The notes under the pieces: generated by a model
The model's database searches: none
What the model was told of the DNA's origin: nothing
Seen by the model: only the letters and a program-made list of their open reading frames with translations
Program-made: the position numbers and the translations under genes
In this document: positions 1 to 5,937 of the stretch, piece after piece
Layout of the letters: the number at the start of each line of letters is the position of its first letter
Numbering within the stretch: the first letter of the stretch is position 1
NCBI GenBank assembly: GCA_022360355.1
Contig: JAKSCY010000070.1
Location: 1 to 17,494 of the forward strand
Reading direction: 5' to 3'
Origin: Chlorobiales bacterium
GTDB lineage: Bacteria > Bacteroidota > Chlorobiia > Chlorobiales > Chlorobiaceae
DNA: 17,494 bases

Positions 1-2748
1 AAATCACCGGTGTCAAGCGTTGCGCTCAAAAGCGATTTTCTTGATTTCAGCGCTGAAGGACACTATACTTTCAGGGAATTTCTCTCCGGCATCAGGCTCA
101 CTGCTGTATCGGCAGCCCGTGAAGCGGCAAAGAACAATATCTGGAACAGATCCTCACGCAGCGCTCTCCCTGCAGACAACATTGACAGGGATTTCTCAGC
201 ACAATACAGCCTCACTGTCCGAAATATTTCCCCACTTGCATTATTTCTTCCGGTTAAAGGATATGAGCTTACCGCCAAAGCATCGGGAAAATCGTACAGA
301 AGCAACGGCTCGCTTCATTTCACCTCTTCAATCACCATCGGCAGGTTAAACAGTGGAAAAGATTTTTCGATGCGAAATGCCAATCTGGAGGTTGAAGCAA
401 CATACAACAAAGAAGGATTCAACCAGGCATCTCTTGATGGAAACGCCTTGTCGCTACAGACAGTGCAACGCAATATCGAGGAGGCTTCACTGAAAATGGT
501 TTACGGAAACTCGCGCCTGGACGCATCCCTGAACCTGACAATACCTGAAATCAGGCAATCGCTGGCTGCAAATATAACTGCGCTCCGAAGCAATGAACTG
601 TATGAACTGTCGGTTAATGACCTGACCATAACGGGTCCGGACGGAACCTGGGCCGTCAACAGGGGAGCCCGGATCGATGTCGGCCGAAACTACACGCGCA
701 TACATGGGCTGAAACTGGGTAAGGAAGAACAGGCCATTACCTGTAAAGGCCTGCTCAGCAATGAACTGGCAGGTCTTTTCGAATGCAGCATACAAGATCT
801 TTACCTGAAAGAGCTTGAAATCTTCCTTCCCGGAGCAGTGCTTGAAGGGACAATATCCTCCTCGCTTCGTGTCAGTGGCGCTCCCGGAGCAAAAACAGCT
901 TCGATGAACCTTGCCGGACGGGACCTCGTCTATGATGATGTTGTTATTGGAACTCTCAACCTTGATGCCTCCCATAAAGGAGAGCGTCTTCGGGCCAACC
1001 TTACAACCGGACGCCTGTCCCCCGAACCGCTTAACGACATCAGGGCAACCGCATCGATACCGCTCAGGATAAACTGGTCGCCTCCACGCTATTTCATTCC
1101 CGACAACCAGCCGATTTCAGTTTCATGTTCCTCTGAGCATCTTTCAGCAGGAGTTCTGGAGCTGCTTCTGCCTTTCTTCGACACAGCGGAAGGAACTATT
1201 CCTGCGAAACTTACCGTGAGTGGAACAACTCCGGACCCGAATATCAGTTTCAGTACGACACTGAAAGACACAGAAATAACCGTCACACCGACTGAAACGG
1301 TCTACCGTCTTTCCGGCTCGCTTGCGATTACACCGGAAAAGGCTGATTTCAGGAACATTGTTATCAAGGATGATCGTGGAGGCACAGGCAGAATAAGCGG
1401 TTCGGCCGGCATCCAGAACCTCGAAGCAACAACCATCGATCTGACCGCTTCGTTTGAAAATCTTCTGCTTTTCAACAAACAGGACAAGAAAGACGAATCC
1501 TCGTTCGGAACGATTATCGGGACATCGAACAGAGTTCGTTTTTACGGCGATACCACCCAGCCCGTTCTTACCGGAAACCTGCTGATTACCGATGCGGACT
1601 TCACTCTGTACAGAACGGGTTCAAATGAAAGCGCCAAGTATGTAGGTGCCGAAAGGTTTATTGAATTCTCCCCCCGCTATCCCCAACCCGCCGACACTAC
1701 CCGTTCTGAAGAAGTTGTACAACCGGAAAACCCTGAATTCTACTATACTCTTATAGACATAGTTCAGATACGGAACCTTCGATTAAAAAGCGCTGCTCCG
1801 CTGAACTACAACATGATATTTGACAGAACACGCGGCGAGCAGCTTGAAACCATCCTGCAAAACCTTTCGCTTGACGTCAACAAGCGCCAGCAAAGCTACC
1901 GGTTGTTCGGGTCTGTGGATATCTCTTCAGGCAAGTACAGGTTCTCGAACACCAACTTCGACCTCGACAACGGCGGCAGAATCGTCTGGAACAACGTCGA
2001 TATACGAAGCGGCGTCATGGAAAATCTTTTCGGCAGAAAATATGTCAACGCCTCGAACGCCGAGACAGGTGAAAGCGATAACGTACGCCTCTTGCTTGCC
2101 ATACAGGGAACCCTGAACACCCCTGATGTGCAGATGGGCTATTATCTCAACGATGATTCCCAGCCGTACTCCTCCGAAAACATGATCGGGAACCAGAACA
2201 GTAAAATAGACCCGAATGCCGAACCCAATGTTGTTTCACTGCTCCTTACAAAACAATGGTATATCCGCCCCGGCAGCCGGGGTGGTTTCGGCAATGTCCC
2301 GTTCTCAAGCGTAGGCTTGTCAGCGGGAACCGGGCTGCTTTCTTCGCAGATCTCCCAGTTTGTGGAAAAAGCTGCCGGCTTTGAAAGCTTTAGTGTAAAT
2401 GTCGGACTCGATGAACAGGGATCACTGAGCGGCCTTGAATTTTCATTAGCGTTCCTTGTTCCGGAAACCGGAGGAAAAGTCCGGTTCATCGGAACGGGAA
2501 GCAGCCCGGACATAAGAAAAACCGCGCTTTTCGATTATTACGGCAACAGTCAGCAACTTGAATACCGCATCAATCCCAAGCTTTTTTTTGAGGCTTACCG
2601 TTCGTATGGCCTTTTCGGTAATGATGTAACAACCACAAACCTGCTTGAGCCCAAGGAAACCTTCGGGATCAGCCTGTCATACAGGGAACGTTTTTATAGC
2701 TGGGAACAGTTCTGGAACAGGGTCTTCGGAAACGGCAAGGACAAATAA
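1..2748 (+). CDS. TamB-like translocation/assembly protein, C-terminal part (5' end outside window)
   Basis: Likely a TamB/DUF490-family periplasmic protein, a class that spans from the inner to the outer membrane and acts in outer-membrane protein assembly or lipid transport. The reading frame is already open at base 1, so the N-terminus and its membrane anchor lie upstream; about 915 residues are visible. The visible protein is almost entirely short alternating beta-type segments with repeated G/S/T/N turns, as expected of the long beta-taco of this family. The last 270 residues carry the conserved C-terminal style: SSGKYRF, NGGRIVWNN, then a region rich in small residues (SSVGLSAGTGLLSSQISQ), and a closing FGISLSYRERF stretch like that of Bacteroidota/Chlorobiota TamB proteins. 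It ends in TAA with no hairpin terminator after it. The GTG at base 10 is only an internal codon, not a supported start. Family assignment is by style and C-terminal motifs; the exact substrate cannot be told. Confidence 0.8.
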   Translation, partial: KSPVSSVALKSDFLDFSAEGHYTFREFLSGIRLTAVSAAREAAKNNIWNRSSRSALPADNIDRDFSAQYSLTVRNISPLALFLPVKGYELTAKASGKSYRSNGSLHFTSSITIGRLNSGKDFSMRNANLEVEATYNKEGFNQASLDGNALSLQTVQRNIEEASLKMVYGNSRLDASLNLTIPEIRQSLAANITALRSNELYELSVNDLTITGPDGTWAVNRGARIDVGRNYTRIHGLKLGKEEQAITCKGLLSNELAGLFECSIQDLYLKELEIFLPGAVLEGTISSSLRVSGAPGAKTASMNLAGRDLVYDDVVIGTLNLDASHKGERLRANLTTGRLSPEPLNDIRATASIPLRINWSPPRYFIPDNQPISVSCSSEHLSAGVLELLLPFFDTAEGTIPAKLTVSGTTPDPNISFSTTLKDTEITVTPTETVYRLSGSLAITPEKADFRNIVIKDDRGGTGRISGSAGIQNLEATTIDLTASFENLLLFNKQDKKDESSFGTIIGTSNRVRFYGDTTQPVLTGNLLITDADFTLYRTGSNESAKYVGAERFIEFSPRYPQPADTTRSEEVVQPENPEFYYTLIDIVQIRNLRLKSAAPLNYNMIFDRTRGEQLETILQNLSLDVNKRQQSYRLFGSVDISSGKYRFSNTNFDLDNGGRIVWNNVDIRSGVMENLFGRKYVNASNAETGESDNVRLLLAIQGTLNTPDVQMGYYLNDDSQPYSSENMIGNQNSKIDPNAEPNVVSLLLTKQWYIRPGSRGGFGNVPFSSVGLSAGTGLLSSQISQFVEKAAGFESFSVNVGLDEQGSLSGLEFSLAFLVPETGGKVRFIGTGSSPDIRKTALFDYYGNSQQLEYRINPKLFFEAYRSYGLFGNDVTTTNLLEPKETFGISLSYRERFYSWEQFWNRVFGNGKDK

Positions 2749-2778
2749 TACCCGGATTCAAGGAACAGCACGGGCATT

Positions 2779-2807
2779 TTAACAGGATTCGTGTACATTG
2801 GTATATT
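2779..2807 (+). promoter_or_regulatory. Candidate sigma-70-type promoter of the first four-helix-bundle cassette
   Basis: TTAACA (2779-2784) and TATATT (2802-2807) are separated by exactly 17 bases, and each differs from the consensus hexamer at one position. It lies after the tamB-like stop and would start transcription near 2814, giving a leader of about 110 bases that carries the GC-rich inverted repeat. This is inferred from sequence only. Confidence 0.45.
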
Positions 2808-2821
2808 GTTCTCCCTGTCGT

Positions 2822-2851
2822 AAATCGGGATCGGAATCGGGTCTCGGGATC
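2822..2851 (+). repeat. Left 30-bp direct repeat flanking four-helix-bundle gene 1
   Basis: This 30-base block is built from ATCGGG/ATCGGA units around the core TCGGAATCGGGTCTCGGG. It matches the block at 3334-3363 at 28 of 30 positions; both differences are A to G. Its centre also pairs with the inverted copy at 2872-2893, so it can form the left arm of a hairpin in the leader of the downstream gene. Confidence 0.85.
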
Positions 2852-2871
2852 GAATGGATTGCGGTAGTGTT

Positions 2872-2893
2872 CGATACCGATTCCGACGCCGAC
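2872..2893 (-). repeat. Inverted copy of the TCGGAATCGG repeat, hairpin arm in the leader
   Basis: Read on the minus strand this block has the core GTCGGAATCGG shared with the two direct copies. CGGGATCGGAATCGG (2826-2840) and CCGATTCCGACGCCG (2877-2891) pair at 13 of 15 positions across a loop of about 36 bases. The hairpin ends roughly 35 bases before the ATG at 2926. Confidence 0.6.
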
Positions 2894-2925
2894 GGCGAAC
2901 TCCGAAAGAAACACAACTTAACGGT

Positions 2926-3315
2926 ATGAGTTTTGGACATGAACAACTGAACGTTTATCGTGTTGCCCTTGAGTATGTCAGGTGGTCTTACCTTCTTTGT
3001 GAAAAACTTAAGGGTCACAGAAATGCTAAAGAACAGCTATTAAGGGCTTCCCAAGCAATTCCTCTGAACATTGCAGAAGGTAATGGTAAAGCTACAAATG
3101 GTGACCGAAGAAGGTTTTTCGAAATAGCTCGTGGCTCGGCACTGGAATGCGCTGCAATTCAGGATGTTCTTGAGGTATGTGGCGCTCTTTCAGGTGATAA
3201 TAATACCTATGGCAAACAGTTACTTGATCGAATTGTAGCAATGCTGACGAAACTGGGCGGAAGAGGATACTCGATTCAGGAGGATGCAAACGAATACATA
3301 CTTGATGAAAATTAA
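2926..3315 (+). CDS. Four-helix-bundle protein (S23 / 23S rRNA intervening-sequence protein family), intact
   Basis: A 129-residue protein of the four-helix-bundle family named after proteins encoded in 23S rRNA intervening sequences. Its biochemical role is not established; related Avd proteins bind RNA in diversity-generating retroelements. Recognition rests on the N-terminal MSFGHEQLNVY, the central LLRASQAIPLNIAEGNGKA, then RRRFFEIARGSALECAAIQDVL, which are hallmarks of one subfamily. Four predicted amphipathic helices fill the length. I chose ATG 2926 over the in-frame ATG 24 codons upstream because the family begins with MSF-H-E, and because the extra residues are translated repeat sequence (RYRFRRRRR). 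No strong ribosome-binding site is visible. The gene sits between 30-bp direct repeats with its own candidate promoter, and looks more AT-rich than its neighbours, suggesting a mobile or recently gained cassette. No reverse transcriptase or rRNA is adjacent. Confidence 0.88.
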   Translation: MSFGHEQLNVYRVALEYVRWSYLLCEKLKGHRNAKEQLLRASQAIPLNIAEGNGKATNGDRRRFFEIARGSALECAAIQDVLEVCGALSGDNNTYGKQLLDRIVAMLTKLGGRGYSIQEDANEYILDEN

Positions 3316-3333
3316 CACCGGGACTTGAATCGG

Positions 3334-3363
3334 AAATCGGGGTCGGAATCGGGTCTCGGGGTC
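3334..3363 (+). repeat. Right 30-bp direct repeat flanking four-helix-bundle gene 1
   Basis: This is the near-identical partner of 2822-2851 (28/30), in the same orientation, starting 18 bases after the stop of the four-helix-bundle gene. It lies just upstream of a perfect TATAAT (3371-3376) in front of coaBC. No convincing -35 hexamer is placed for that box, so I do not call a promoter there. Confidence 0.85.
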
Positions 3364-3445
3364 AGTTAGATATAATGTTATTCGGCAGCGGCTCTCTCGG
3401 CGGCAACCGAATGTCTTGGATAATCGAGGACGAACATACATAGCA

Positions 3446-4693
3446 ATGTCATTGAAAGGGAAAAACATACTGCTGGGTATTTGCGGAGGCATTGCCGCCT
3501 ATAAGATACCGCTGCTTATACGGCTCCTGAAAACACAGGGTGCCAATGTGCGTGTTGTCGTCACCAAGGCCGCAACCATGTTTGTTACAGAGCTTACCCT
3601 TTCGACCCTGTCACAGGAACCTGTTTGTAAGGATATTTTTCCTGACTTGTTTTCTGCAAAAGACGACTGGACCCGGCATATCACCATGGGCGAGTGGGCT
3701 GACGCATATGTCATAGCACCTGCAACGGCAAATACTATCGCAAAACTTACGGCGGGCATGTGTGATGATATGCTTTCAGCCTCTTTTATAACACTTCGCC
3801 CCAACAAACCGAAACTGATCTTCCCCGCTATGGACGGGGAAATGTTTTCCTCGCCGTCTGTTCAGAGGAACCTCTTCTGGCTCTCGCAGAATGGATGCAC
3901 TGTCGTCAATCCGGAAAGCGGAGACCTTGCGTCAGGCCAGTGCGGCACGGGCAGAATGCCCGAGCCTGAAACAATAGCAAAAATGATTGCTGCTGCTGTC
4001 GCAAGCAACCAACAAGACTCGAAACTCCATGGCAAGTCCGTTGTCATCACCGCCGGCCCGACAAGAGAAAAGATTGACGATGTGCGTTTTATCTCCAACT
4101 ACTCTTCAGGCAAGATGGGTTTTGCCCTTGCAACAGCAGCGGCAGCAAGAGGTGCCCAGGTAACGCTGGTTTCCGGTCCGGTGCACCTGCAAACGCCGCA
4201 TGGAGTCAATCGCCTGGACGTAGAAAGCACAGCAGAGATGAACCGTGAGGCAAAAAAACACCATGCCTCCTGCGATATTTTTATCGGCGCCGCAGCCGTG
4301 GCTGACTACAGACCTGCCAAGGCGGCCTCCGGCAAAATCAGAAAAAAACACGAGACCATGGGCATCAGCTTTGTAAAAAATCCTGATATTCTTGCCGGTT
4401 TTTCAAAACAGAAAAAGCCACATCAGCTTGCGATCGGGTTCTCCCTCGAAACAGCTGGAAATCTCCGGAATGCAAAGGAAAAACTGGAACAGAAAAAACT
4501 TGACCTTGTCGCTTACAATACCTTTGATGGTAAAACATCAGGATTCGAAGTCGATACGAACATACTGACATTGATAGACAAAAATCTCGAAATCCGGGAA
4601 CTGCCCTTGCTGAGCAAACAGGAAGCTGCAGAAAAAATGCTCGATGCCATTGAAGAACTCATAAGTAGTGACAAGAAAACAAGTGACGAGTGA
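3446..4693 (+). CDS. coaBC: Bifunctional phosphopantothenoylcysteine decarboxylase / phosphopantothenate-cysteine ligase
   Basis: A 415-residue cytosolic enzyme for two steps of coenzyme A synthesis: it joins 4'-phosphopantothenate to cysteine, then decarboxylates the product to 4'-phosphopantetheine. The N-terminal flavoprotein half (about residues 1-185) shows GICGGIAAYK, the RHITMGEWAD histidine region, APATANTIAK and PAMDGEMF. The C-terminal ligase half (from about 195) shows GPTREKIDDVRFISNYSSGKMG, GAAAVADYRP and the basic GKIRKKHE motif. The PAMD and ASGQCG motifs differ from the E. coli PAMN and ACG forms. I chose ATG 3446 because the homologous region starts right after it; an in-frame TTG ten codons upstream adds nothing recognisable. 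GAGGA lies 15 bases upstream, which is rather far. The last nine residues (SSDKKTSDE) and the stop are written by the GTGACRA repeat array, so the tail is probably acquired sequence. Confidence 0.96.
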   Translation: MSLKGKNILLGICGGIAAYKIPLLIRLLKTQGANVRVVVTKAATMFVTELTLSTLSQEPVCKDIFPDLFSAKDDWTRHITMGEWADAYVIAPATANTIAKLTAGMCDDMLSASFITLRPNKPKLIFPAMDGEMFSSPSVQRNLFWLSQNGCTVVNPESGDLASGQCGTGRMPEPETIAKMIAAAVASNQQDSKLHGKSVVITAGPTREKIDDVRFISNYSSGKMGFALATAAAARGAQVTLVSGPVHLQTPHGVNRLDVESTAEMNREAKKHHASCDIFIGAAAVADYRPAKAASGKIRKKHETMGISFVKNPDILAGFSKQKKPHQLAIGFSLETAGNLRNAKEKLEQKKLDLVAYNTFDGKTSGFEVDTNILTLIDKNLEIRELPLLSKQEAAEKMLDAIEELISSDKKTSDE

Positions 4694-4701
4694 CAAGCAA
4701 G
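4667..4701 (+). repeat. GTGACRA heptad array, left flank of four-helix-bundle cassette 2
   Basis: AGTGACAAG is followed by AAGTGACGAGTGACAAGCAAG: three degenerate GTGAC(A/G)AG units that overlap the coaBC stop codon (4691-4693). The reverse complement of this array recurs at 5226-5259, beyond the broken four-helix-bundle gene, so the two arrays form imperfect inverted flanks. Confidence 0.75.
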
Positions 4702-4712
4702 AAAAGACAGGT

Positions 4713-5217
4713 GTGAAATCACATAAAGATTTGACCGTATGGCAAAAGTCCATGTCATTTGTCGAAGAGATCTATAAATTGACAAAGAGCTTTCCACCCG
4801 AAGAAAAATACGGTTTGGCAGCACAATTGCGGCGAGCATCGGTTTCCATACCATCAAATATTTCCGAGGGTGCTACCCGACAAGGCAAAAAAGAATTCAG
4901 GCAGTTTCTTTATATGGCTTTAGGTACTCTGCTGAAGTGGAAAAACAGCTTGAACTCGCCAAACGATTACACTTTATTTCCGATTCTGATATCAACAGTC
5001 AATTCAACACAATAACTGAAATCAGACGAATGATACAGGGAATGATAAGGGCGCCTCTATTAATTGTCGTGAGCGACCTGAAGACAAAGCGGACGGAGCG
5101 CAGAAACCGGAGTGTACACAGAGTACATGAGGATTTCGAGCACCGACCAACGAAGTATTCGGGTCACGTAGCAAATTAATAGAGGTGCCCATAAGTCACT
5201 TGAAACAAGCTGATTGA
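4713..5217 (+). pseudogene. Four-helix-bundle protein gene 2, broken by a one-base frameshift and a MITE-like insertion
   Basis: Second member of the four-helix-bundle (S23/IVP) family, from a different subfamily than the gene at 2926. The N-terminal part reads VKSHKDLTVWQKSMSF then LRRASVSIPSNISEGATR and EFRQFLYMALGT, a typical pattern with GTG 4713 as start. At 4926-4930 the frame slips: bases from 4928 continue the family pattern in another frame as SAEVEKQLELAKRLHFIS and TEIRRMIQGMI. One missing base (probably a T in ACTTCT) explains this. After codon ATA (5045-5047) a 142-bp inverted-repeat element interrupts the gene. Joining 5048 to 5195 restores AGT and an ending SHLKQAD plus TGA at 5215-5217. 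The repaired protein is 119 residues, normal for the family. As it stands, no full-length product is possible without frameshifting, and the insertion would replace the last residues with element-coded sequence up to TAA 5177-5179. Confidence 0.85.
5049..5190. mobile_element. 142-bp MITE-like element with 17-bp terminal inverted repeats
   Basis: The left end GGGCGCCTCTATTAATT (5049-5065) and the right end AATTAATAGAGGTGCCC (5174-5190) are inverted repeats matching at 16 of 17 positions. ATAA flanks both sides (5045-5048 and 5191-5194), consistent with a 4-bp target duplication. The excision test is strong: removing the element and one ATAA restores the reading frame and C-terminus of the four-helix-bundle gene. 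The interior encodes no transposase and holds further symmetric pieces, such as GTGTACACAGAGTACAT near 5111-5128 and GTGAG/GTCAC subterminal blocks. It is therefore non-autonomous and presumably moved by a transposase elsewhere in the genome. The family is not named because I cannot search for it. Confidence 0.85.
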
Positions 5218-5225
5218 ATTCTGTC

Positions 5226-5259
5226 CTTGCTTGTTACTTGTCACCTGTCACTCGTCACT
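5226..5259 (-). repeat. GTGACRA heptad array, right flank of cassette 2 (inverted)
   Basis: On the minus strand this reads AGTGACGAGTGACAGGTGAC followed by AAGTAACAAGCAAG. These are the same degenerate heptads as 4667-4701 in the opposite orientation, ending in the same ACAAGCAAG block. It starts nine bases after the ancestral stop codon of the broken gene and ends 12 bases before the ATG of the uracil-DNA glycosylase gene, so it occupies that gene's upstream region. Confidence 0.75.
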
Positions 5260-5271
5260 ATCTGAAAGATA

Positions 5272-5892
5272 ATGCAGGGATCTCTGTTCGAGAATGACAG
5301 CTCCGCAAGTACACAAAAAGAATCTCCGGCTAAATTCCGGGACTTAAGCGATCTTTATGAACAGTCAAAAAAATGTACCAGATGCCGCCTTGCTGCAACC
5401 CGTACCAATTTTGTATTTGGAGAAGGAAATCCTGAAGCTCAAATTGTAGTGATAGGGGAAGCTCCCGGGGCAGAAGAGGATGCACAGGGCCGGCCTTTTG
5501 TAGGCCGTTCCGGAAAGCTTCTTGATAAAATACTTGAAGCGATCGGCTTTTCGAGGGATGATGTATTCATATGCAATATCATCAAATGCCGTCCGCCGGA
5601 GAACCGGAATCCTCTCTCTGATGAGATAGAGTGTTGCATGCCCTGGCTGAAAACACAGTTACAGTTGATTAAACCTAAAATTCTGCTGCTTTTGGGAAGG
5701 GTTGCCGCAAACACCGTTCTGGATAACAAACAGTCGATGGGAAACCTTCGGGGAAAGATTATTCGATGGAGCGGCTACGATGTCATCGTAACTTACCATC
5801 CTGCAGCCCTTTTGCGTAATCCGAACTGGAAACGCCATTGTTGGGAGGATGTAAAGATGCTGCGGAGCCATTATGATACATTACAAAGTTAG
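5272..5892 (+). CDS. Family 4 (type A) uracil-DNA glycosylase, iron-sulfur
   Basis: A 206-residue base-excision-repair enzyme that removes uracil from DNA. The 4Fe-4S ligands fit the CX2C-Xn-CX15C pattern of this family: Cys35, Cys38, Cys106 and Cys122. The catalytic motif region GEAPGAEEDAQGRPFVGRSG (about residues 63-82) and the second motif TYHPAALLRNP near the C-terminus are both present, as is CRPPENRNP. The family was formerly annotated as related to phage SPO1 DNA polymerase. The N-terminal 25 residues (MQGSLFENDSS onward) are a poorly conserved leader. ATG 5272 is the first start after the repeat array; only a weak GAAAGA-like element precedes it. It is followed 45 bases later by dnaB on the same strand, so cotranscription with the helicase gene is plausible. 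Confidence 0.93.
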   Translation: MQGSLFENDSSASTQKESPAKFRDLSDLYEQSKKCTRCRLAATRTNFVFGEGNPEAQIVVIGEAPGAEEDAQGRPFVGRSGKLLDKILEAIGFSRDDVFICNIIKCRPPENRNPLSDEIECCMPWLKTQLQLIKPKILLLLGRVAANTVLDNKQSMGNLRGKIIRWSGYDVIVTYHPAALLRNPNWKRHCWEDVKMLRSHYDTLQS

Positions 5893-5937
5893 AAAGCAAG
5901 TAAAAAGAAGCCGGAGAGACAGCGCGGACGTCCTGAC

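Noticed and set aside
2854..2925. N-terminal extension of four-helix-bundle gene 1 from ATG 2854
   Set aside because: The extra 24 residues are translated repeat DNA (RYRFRRRRR); the family starts at ATG 2926.
2822..3363. Two 30-bp near-identical repeats as a CRISPR remnant
   Set aside because: Only two direct copies, 482 bases apart with a gene between them, no regular spacers and no cas genes.
3371..3376. Perfect TATAAT ahead of coaBC as a promoter
   Set aside because: The -35 position (about 3348-3353, ATCGGG) falls in the repeat and does not match; kept only as a note.
4937..5179. A separate 80-residue gene starting at GTG 4937
   Set aside because: Its first 36 residues are the continuation of the four-helix-bundle protein after a frame slip, and the rest is translated MITE sequence.
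2926..5217. Four-helix-bundle proteins as Avd of a diversity-generating retroelement
   Set aside because: No reverse transcriptase, no template/variable repeat pair with adenine-biased differences and no target gene in the window.
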